Assembly: GCF_003024195.1 (NCBI RefSeq)
Contig: NZ_KZ679062.1
Location: 1-64,000, forward strand
Reading direction: 5' to 3'
DNA: 64,000 nucleotides
Source: Streptomyces dioscori
GTDB taxonomy: Bacteria > Actinomycetota > Actinomycetes > Streptomycetales > Streptomycetaceae
Shown: positions 59,646 to 64,000 of the stretch, piece after piece
Layout of the letters: each line of letters opens with the position of its first letter
Position numbering within the stretch: position 1 is the first letter of the stretch
Made by a program: the position numbers and the translations under genes
The notes under the pieces: model-generated
What the model saw: the letters and a program-made list of their open reading frames with translations, nothing else
What the model was told of the DNA's origin: nothing
The model's database searches: none

Positions 59646-59690
59646 CCGGGATCAGCCGGGCGGACGGGATCGGCCGGGCGGACGGGGTCA
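59646..59690. repeat. Short direct repeats between exonuclease and deacylase genes
   Basis: Three imperfect copies of an 18-base unit (GATCAGCCGGGCGGACGG, GATCGGCCGGGCGGACGG, then a shorter diverged copy) fill the gap between two convergent genes. Confidence 0.7.
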
Positions 59691-60203
59691 GCCGGCGGCG
59701 GGGGCGGCGATGCGCTCGACGCGCGGTGCGGCGAGCCGCGCGTAGTCGGCGCCGGAGACGACCAGGGAGCGGTCGAGGCGGGCCGCGTTGAAGTACAGGC
59801 GCGGCTGGGCCACGACGTCCGGGTCGGCGACCACTTCCAGGTCCGCGTCGAAGCTGAACGGAAGGACGGTGCCGGGTACGGAGCGGGCGAGCCGTTCCGC
59901 GGTGGCCGCGTCGCTGAAACCGGCGTAGCGGGCCGAGTAGAGCGTCTTGACCGCGTCCAGGTCCACGCGGCGGTCGCCGGGAACGACGGCGAGGACGTTG
60001 CGGGTGGTCTTCCGGTCGACCTTGACCCGCAGGACGATGCACTTCGCCGCCGCGGACTCCGGGTTGCCGCGCAGGGCGCTGACCGCCTCGGTGTTGCCTT
60101 CCGGCTCGTGGTCGACGAGCTGGTAGTCGACGGCGGCGCTGTCCAGCAGGGTGATCAGACGGTCGTAGGTGTCGTGCTCGGTTTCGTGCTCGGTGTCGGG
60201 CAT
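59688..60203 (-). CDS. YbaK/ProX-type aminoacyl-tRNA deacylase
   Basis: This 171-residue protein of the YbaK/EbsC fold removes mischarged amino acids from tRNA. It contains VDYQLVDHEPEGNTEAVSALRG, the lysine motif AAKCIVLRVK and VLAVVPGDRRVDLDAVK, then PGTVLPFSF. A proline- or cysteine-tRNA role is typical. The ATG at 60203 has GAGGAC upstream. Its 5' end overlaps the 3' end of the transporter gene upstream by 49 bases. Confidence 0.92.
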   Translation of the reverse strand: MPDTEHETEHDTYDRLITLLDSAAVDYQLVDHEPEGNTEAVSALRGNPESAAAKCIVLRVKVDRKTTRNVLAVVPGDRRVDLDAVKTLYSARYAGFSDAATAERLARSVPGTVLPFSFDADLEVVADPDVVAQPRLYFNAARLDRSLVVSGADYARLAAPRVERIAAPAAG

Positions 60204-61219
60204 GGGGTGTCCTCTTCGAGACCGGGGGCGGGGTCGGTGGTGATCTGCGGGTCCGCTGTGGCTGGTCGCGCAGTTCCCCGCGCCCCTGAAGGCGCGCTGC
60301 GCGCGGCCTTCGGCGCGGTCGCCGACGACGCCTTCGCCGAGCGGGCCCGGTGGGTGCGTTCTATCGCCTGGCCCCAGTAGGTGCCGGCGACCAGGAGGGT
60401 CGCGCCCAGGGCCGTCAAGGGGGTGAAGTGGTCGCCGGCCAGGGTGATGCCCACCGCCGCGGCCCAGATGGGTTCGGTGCCCAGCAGGAGGCTGGCCCGG
60501 CTGGCCGAGGTGCGCTGCACGGCCCAGGTCTGGGCGAGGAAGGCGAACACGCTGCAGAACAGGGCGAGATAAAGCAGCTGGGCCCAGCCCACCGCGCCGA
60601 CGTGCACGAGGGTGGGCAGGTCACCGGAGGCGGGGACCAGGAACAGCACGGTGCCGACGAGGGTCTGCACGGTGGTCAGCCGCAGTGGCCGGACGGCGCG
60701 GCCCACGGCGAGCCGGCCGACGAGCGCGACATGGCCCGCGCGTATCACCGCGGCGGCGAGCATCAGCAGGTCGCCGAGCCGGGGCGCGTGGAAACCGTTG
60801 CCCGACATGAGGAGGCCGACGGCCAGCAGACAGACGCCGGCGGCCGCGTAGAAGGCCGGAGGGAGACCGCCGGTGCGGCCGGAGCGGTCCAGGAGAGGGG
60901 TGATCACGATGGTCAGGCTGATGATGAGTCCCGCGTTGGCGGCACTGGTGTGCGCGACGCCGTACGTCTCCACGACCAGGACGGCCGCCTGGGTGACTCC
61001 CAGCGGCAGCCCGAGCCGGATCTCGTCGCGGGTCCACGGGCCGGACTTCCGGTCGGCGGCGACCAGGCCGAGGCAGGCGAGGGCGGACAGGGCGTACCGC
61101 GCGAACAGCACCACCAGGACGGGGAGCACGGCGGTCGCGGTCTGGGCGGCGAGATAACTGGAGCCCCAGACGAGGGCGACAAGGAGGAGTACCGCATCGG
61201 TACGGCGGGCATCGGGCAC
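60155..61219 (-). CDS. EamA-family (DMT) transporter with repeat-encoded C-terminus
   Basis: This is a protein of about 354 residues with ten predicted helices in two EamA halves (LLLVALVWGSSYLAAQ, then LGDLLMLAAAVIRAGHVALVG; SASRASLLLGTEPIWAAAVG). It would export a small metabolite. The last 45 residues (from about ARSAPSGARGTARPATADPQ) are read from the dispersed GGGGCGCGGGGAACTGCGC repeat and run on into the deacylase gene, so the original stop seems to have been lost. The GTG at 61219 has AGGG upstream; an upstream in-frame start at 61261 would add 14 residues. It is divergent from a LysR regulator. Confidence 0.87.
   Translation of the reverse strand: MPDARRTDAVLLLVALVWGSSYLAAQTATAVLPVLVVLFARYALSALACLGLVAADRKSGPWTRDEIRLGLPLGVTQAAVLVVETYGVAHTSAANAGLIISLTIVITPLLDRSGRTGGLPPAFYAAAGVCLLAVGLLMSGNGFHAPRLGDLLMLAAAVIRAGHVALVGRLAVGRAVRPLRLTTVQTLVGTVLFLVPASGDLPTLVHVGAVGWAQLLYLALFCSVFAFLAQTWAVQRTSASRASLLLGTEPIWAAAVGITLAGDHFTPLTALGATLLVAGTYWGQAIERTHRARSAKASSATAPKAARSAPSGARGTARPATADPQITTDPAPGLEEDTPCPTPSTKPSTTPTTV
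60250..60290. repeat. Dispersed intergenic repeat, copy 7, inside a coding end
   Basis: The sequence from GGGTCCGCTGTGGCTGG to GCGCAGTTCCCCGCGCCCC matches copies 3 and 4. Unlike the others it lies within an open reading frame, the 3' end of the EamA gene. Confidence 0.8.
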
Positions 61220-61264
61220 GCGCTCACCCTGCCCTGCCGCGACTCTGAAGCACAGAGCCAACTT

Positions 61265-61281
61265 CTAAAACGATCCTTTAG
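61265..61281. promoter_or_regulatory. Inverted repeat between EamA and lysR-type genes
   Basis: CTAAA-N7-TTTAG lies in the 101 bases between the divergent starts, in an AT-rich patch, and is a plausible operator for the LysR protein. Confidence 0.5.
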
Positions 61282-61320
61282 CATCACTACATCGGAGGGA
61301 AGGGAGAGAGGGGTGAGGGC

Positions 61321-62223
61321 ATGGACGAACGACAGCTGAGGATCCTGCGTGAGCTGGGCGAACTGGGCAGCGTCACCGCGGTCGCCGAGGCGTTGCTGGT
61401 GACGCCCTCGGCGATCTCCCAGCAACTGCGGCTGCTGCAACGCGCGATTCCCGTACCGCTCACCGAGCGCCAGGGGCGGCGGCTGGCCCTCACGGACGCC
61501 GGGCAGGCCCTGGCCGGGGCGGCGATCGAGGTGGAGACGGCGCTGGAGCGTGCCCGGCACACCGTCGAGGAGTTCGTGGACCGGCCGGACGGCGAGGTGT
61601 CGGTGGCCGCCTTCCACAGCGGGGGTTCGGCGTTCTTCCCGCTGCTCCTGCGGGCACTGGCCGCACCCGGCAGCCCTCGCCTCTCGCTCGCCGACGCGGA
61701 TGTGACGCAGGACGACTTCCCGCCGCTGACCCGGGAGTACGACCTGGTGCTCGCCCACCGCCTCGAACACACCCCGGGCTGGCCGAGTACGGTCACCGCC
61801 ACGACCCTGCTGCGCGAACCGCTGGACGTGGCCATGCCCGCCGACCATCCGCTGGCGGCCAAACGGCGGCTCACCCCGCTCGACGTGGCCGACGAGCCCT
61901 GGATCACCGCGCACGAAGGCTTCCCGGTGGTGGCCACGATCGACGCGATCGCGACGGCCGCGGGGCGCCGGCTGCGGCTGGTCCACCGCATCAACGAGTT
62001 CGCGGTGGTCGCCGAGGCGGTCGCCGCGGGCGGGGGGCTCGCGCTGATGCCCCGCTGGACGATGCGCCCGCACCCGGCCCTGGTCCTCAAACCCCTCACC
62101 GGCGTCCGGGCCCGCCGCCAGATCGACGCGCTCCACCGCCCCGAACGCACGGCCCGCAAGGCGGTACGCACGGTCCTCACGGAGCTGCACCGGGCGGCCG
62201 AAACGATCCGCACCCAGGTCTGA
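61321..62223 (+). CDS. LysR-family regulator (ArgP-like)
   Basis: This 300-residue protein has the winged helix (MDERQLRILRELGELGSVTAVAEAL, TPSAISQQLRLLQ) and a substrate-binding domain (VSVAAFHSGGSAFFPLLLR, AMPADHPLAAKRRLTPLDVAD, AVAAGGGLALMPRW). It is divergent from the EamA exporter, which it probably controls. The ATG at 61321 has GGGAGAG upstream. Confidence 0.93.
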   Translation: MDERQLRILRELGELGSVTAVAEALLVTPSAISQQLRLLQRAIPVPLTERQGRRLALTDAGQALAGAAIEVETALERARHTVEEFVDRPDGEVSVAAFHSGGSAFFPLLLRALAAPGSPRLSLADADVTQDDFPPLTREYDLVLAHRLEHTPGWPSTVTATTLLREPLDVAMPADHPLAAKRRLTPLDVADEPWITAHEGFPVVATIDAIATAAGRRLRLVHRINEFAVVAEAVAAGGGLALMPRWTMRPHPALVLKPLTGVRARRQIDALHRPERTARKAVRTVLTELHRAAETIRTQV

Positions 62224-62530
62224 AAAACCCCGGCCCAGGGCGGTTCCCTGCGCCCGTCAAGACAAAAGACTGCGCAGTTCCCCGCGCCCCTAAAGGGACA
62301 AAAGCCGGGGCGCAGCCCCGCTTTCGAGGGGCGCGGGGAACGGCGCGGCCAACCCCCACCGGACCCGCAGGTGTGGTTTAGGGGCGCGGGGAACTGCGCG
62401 AACGGCCCCCGCCGGGCCCGCAGACGAACGGGCAGGCCGGGGCGCAGCCCGGGTGTTTCAGGGGCGCGGGGAACGGCGCGGCCAGCCACGGCGGACCCGC
62501 AGGTGACGAACAGGGCGGGCCGCGGAGCGG
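62224..62530. repeat. Dispersed intergenic repeat cluster, copies 8a-8d
   Basis: The whole 307-base gap between a convergent lysR-type gene and a phosphotransferase consists of four members of the GGGGCGCGGGGAACTGCGC family. They are a minus-strand copy with the AAAAGACTGCGCAGTT form (about 62264-62293) and plus-strand copies at about 62328-62347, 62382-62401 and 62461-62480. GGGGCGCAGCCC-type hairpins lie between them. No gene is present. Confidence 0.85.
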
Positions 62531-63400
62531 CTAGAACGGGTACCAGCGGACCGTTTCGTCGCCGTCCCGCAGAGACGAGACCCGCCGTTCGAACTCGGCG
62601 AGCGCCCGAGGATTACTCGGCGCATGCTGCGCCACCCACGCACAGCTCGCAGTCTCCCGAGCCCCTCGCAACACCCCACACCCCTCCCACTCCCGCACAT
62701 CCCACCCGTACGTCCCGGTGAACGACTCGTACGCCTCGGCGGACAACCCGTACCGGTCGCGGGACAGTGCCAGTACCACCAGGTCGTGCTCCCGCAGGTC
62801 CGCGGAGAACGTCTCCAGGTCGACCAGCACAGGCCCGTCGGCCCCGACATGCACATTGCGCGGCAGCGCGTCACCGTGGATCGGCCCCGGCGGCAACGAC
62901 GGCGTGAGGGCCGCCGCGGCCGTCGCGAACCCGTCCCGCCGGTTCCGCAGGAACGCCGCGTCCGCCGGATCGATCACGTCTCCCGCGAGCCGCAGCCACC
63001 GCTCCACCCCGCCCAGCAGCTCCCGGCGCGGCAGCGCGAACGCGGGGGAGGGCAGCGCGTGCACGACCCGCAGCAGTTCGGCCAGATCGCGCGGTTCGGC
63101 CGGGCGGACGGGGTCGGACAGCCGGTGCCACAGCGTCACCGGGTGACCGTCGACGAACCGCGCCTCGGGTTCGGCGGGCCGTACCGCCGGAACGCCCGCC
63201 TCGGCGAGCCAGAGCGCGACGGCCAGCTCCCGCCGCGCCCGGTCGAGGAGTTCGGTGTCGCGGCCCACCTTGACCACCAGGTCGCCGAGGGCGAAGACGG
63301 CGTTCTCGCCCAGCGCGAGCAGTACCGCGTCCCGGCCGTCCCGTCCGGCCGGGCCGATACGCGCCTCTGCGAGTACGTCGCGCGCCTGTGCCTCGTCCAT
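62531..63400 (-). CDS. Phosphotransferase family protein (APH fold), 2
   Basis: This 289-residue kinase-like protein has the ATP-site FALGDLVVKVGRD, the catalytic loop IHGDALPRNVHV and the metal motif VLVDLETFSADLREHDLVVLAL. It has the standard HGDxxxxN pattern, unlike the other phosphotransferase in this window. The ATG at 63400 has GAAGGCGAG upstream. The substrate is unknown. Confidence 0.9.
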   Translation of the reverse strand: MDEAQARDVLAEARIGPAGRDGRDAVLLALGENAVFALGDLVVKVGRDTELLDRARRELAVALWLAEAGVPAVRPAEPEARFVDGHPVTLWHRLSDPVRPAEPRDLAELLRVVHALPSPAFALPRRELLGGVERWLRLAGDVIDPADAAFLRNRRDGFATAAAALTPSLPPGPIHGDALPRNVHVGADGPVLVDLETFSADLREHDLVVLALSRDRYGLSAEAYESFTGTYGWDVREWEGCGVLRGARETASCAWVAQHAPSNPRALAEFERRVSSLRDGDETVRWYPF

Positions 63401-63651
63401 CACTCGCCTTCCGTGAAGCCGTAGGCCCAGCCCTCGGCTCCCGCAGTACCCGTACACGCCGTCGCACGCCATTCTGCCTCGGGCCGTGCACACGACGGCA
63501 CGCCGTACGTCACCCGCCGTCCCCATCCGCACTGGTGGGGGCCGCCCGCCGGGCGCGCGTGCTGTCTTGACGCGGTGTCGCCGGATCACGACGATGACGG
63601 GGGCCACCGGGACGGCCAGATCCGCACGAACCGTTCAGAGGAGCCGATTCC

Positions 63652-64000
63652 GTGACATTGGTGACCGCGAGGAAGCGGTCAGCGAAGCCCTCGCCGCGGG
63701 CCGGCGGGCCGGGCCGCCCCGTCGACCACGGTGCCTGGTTCCTGGTGCTGCCCGCGCTGATCCCGATCCTGGTGCTCAGCGTCGGCCCGCTCCTGTACGG
63801 CATCGTCCTGGCGTTCACCGACGCGCAGTCGGGCCGGACCGAGCCCACGCAGTGGATCGGCACGCTGAACTTCCAGGATCTGCTGCACGACACCCTGTTC
63901 TGGGAGTCGTTCCGGATCGGCCTGGTGTGGGCGGTCGGTGTGACCGTCCCGCAGTTCGTCCTCGCGCTGGGGCTCGCCCTGCTGCTCAACGAGGAGCTGC
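63652..64000 (+). CDS. Sugar ABC transporter permease (5' part, truncated by the window end)
   Basis: The first 116 residues of a MalF/UgpA-type permease are present. A basic N-terminus is followed by a helix (WFLVLPALIPILVLSVGPLLYGIVLAFTD, split across residues 28-56) and then FWESFRIGLVWAVGVTVPQFVLALGLALLL. The GTG at 63652 has AGAGGAG 8 bases upstream. The rest of the gene and its partners lie beyond the window. The 251 bases before it (63401-63651) presumably hold its promoter; no operator is recognised. Confidence 0.9.
   Translation, partial: MTLVTARKRSAKPSPRAGGPGRPVDHGAWFLVLPALIPILVLSVGPLLYGIVLAFTDAQSGRTEPTQWIGTLNFQDLLHDTLFWESFRIGLVWAVGVTVPQFVLALGLALLLNEEL

Noticed and set aside
193..63991. 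Many long antisense frames opposite nearly every gene (for example opposite geoA, treY and cvnA)
   Set aside because: In very GC-rich DNA the complementary frames stay open. They show Arg/Gly/Pro-biased composition and no domains.

Overview
The window is chromosomal DNA of a Streptomyces-type actinomycete. GC content is very high. Many genes start with GTG, and one likely starts with TTG. Typical markers are a bifunctional geosmin synthase, a conservon (cvnABCD), a WhiJ/DUF397/ATPase regulatory triad, a subtilisin-inhibitor gene, TreY/TreZ/GlgX and one bldA-type TTA codon. I see no rRNA, tRNA, CRISPR array or complete insertion sequence.

Layout. 0.2-2 kb: murC and msrB. 2.3-7.8 kb: terD, a BlaI-type repressor with an M56 membrane protease, an LCP cell-wall protein, terB and a voltage-gated-type ion channel. 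Three matching palindromes (TCTACA-N4-TGTAGA) sit in the intergenic regions that control these units and make them a candidate regulon. 7.8-10.8 kb: DoxX with a divergent LysR regulator, a divergent RpiB-like protein and a flippase-like membrane protein. 11-16.4 kb: conservon cvnA-D and an orphan sugar-binding lipoprotein. 16.6-20.1 kb: a DUF574 methyltransferase and the WhiJ-type triad. 20.3-23.4 kb: a His-rich membrane protein with a YcnI copper protein, a MarR regulator and an orphan response regulator. 23.5-31.7 kb: a Baeyer-Villiger monooxygenase coupled to a beta-propeller protein, an ABC exporter, a quinone oxidoreductase/TetR pair and an AIM24 protein.

31.8-37.9 kb: a two-gene surface-protein operon behind an iron box, with a LASTG sortase signal on the second protein, then a sulfonate/nitrate-type ABC transporter interrupted and followed by two copies of a roughly 190-bp palindromic element. 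38-44 kb: geoA, a PDZ protein, LysE, an Xaa-Pro peptidase and a phosphotransferase. 44-55 kb: treZ, treY and glgX on the minus strand, split by an FHA protein, two paralogous M14 carboxypeptidases and a subtilisin inhibitor. 55-64 kb: a copper amine oxidase split into two secreted proteins, a HEPN protein, a DnaQ-like exonuclease, a YbaK deacylase, an EamA transporter with a LysR regulator, a second phosphotransferase and the start of a sugar ABC permease.

Two intergenic repeat families recur: a GGGGCGCGGGGAACTGCGC-type repeat, mostly at gene ends, and the roughly 190-bp element with 31-bp terminal inverted repeats. The observations most worth following up are the BlaI-box regulon (with the only TTA codon noticed, in its ion channel), the iron-box/LASTG operon, the split amine oxidase with an altered cofactor motif, and the monooxygenase/propeller pair. 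All family assignments come from reading translated sequence; no database search was run.
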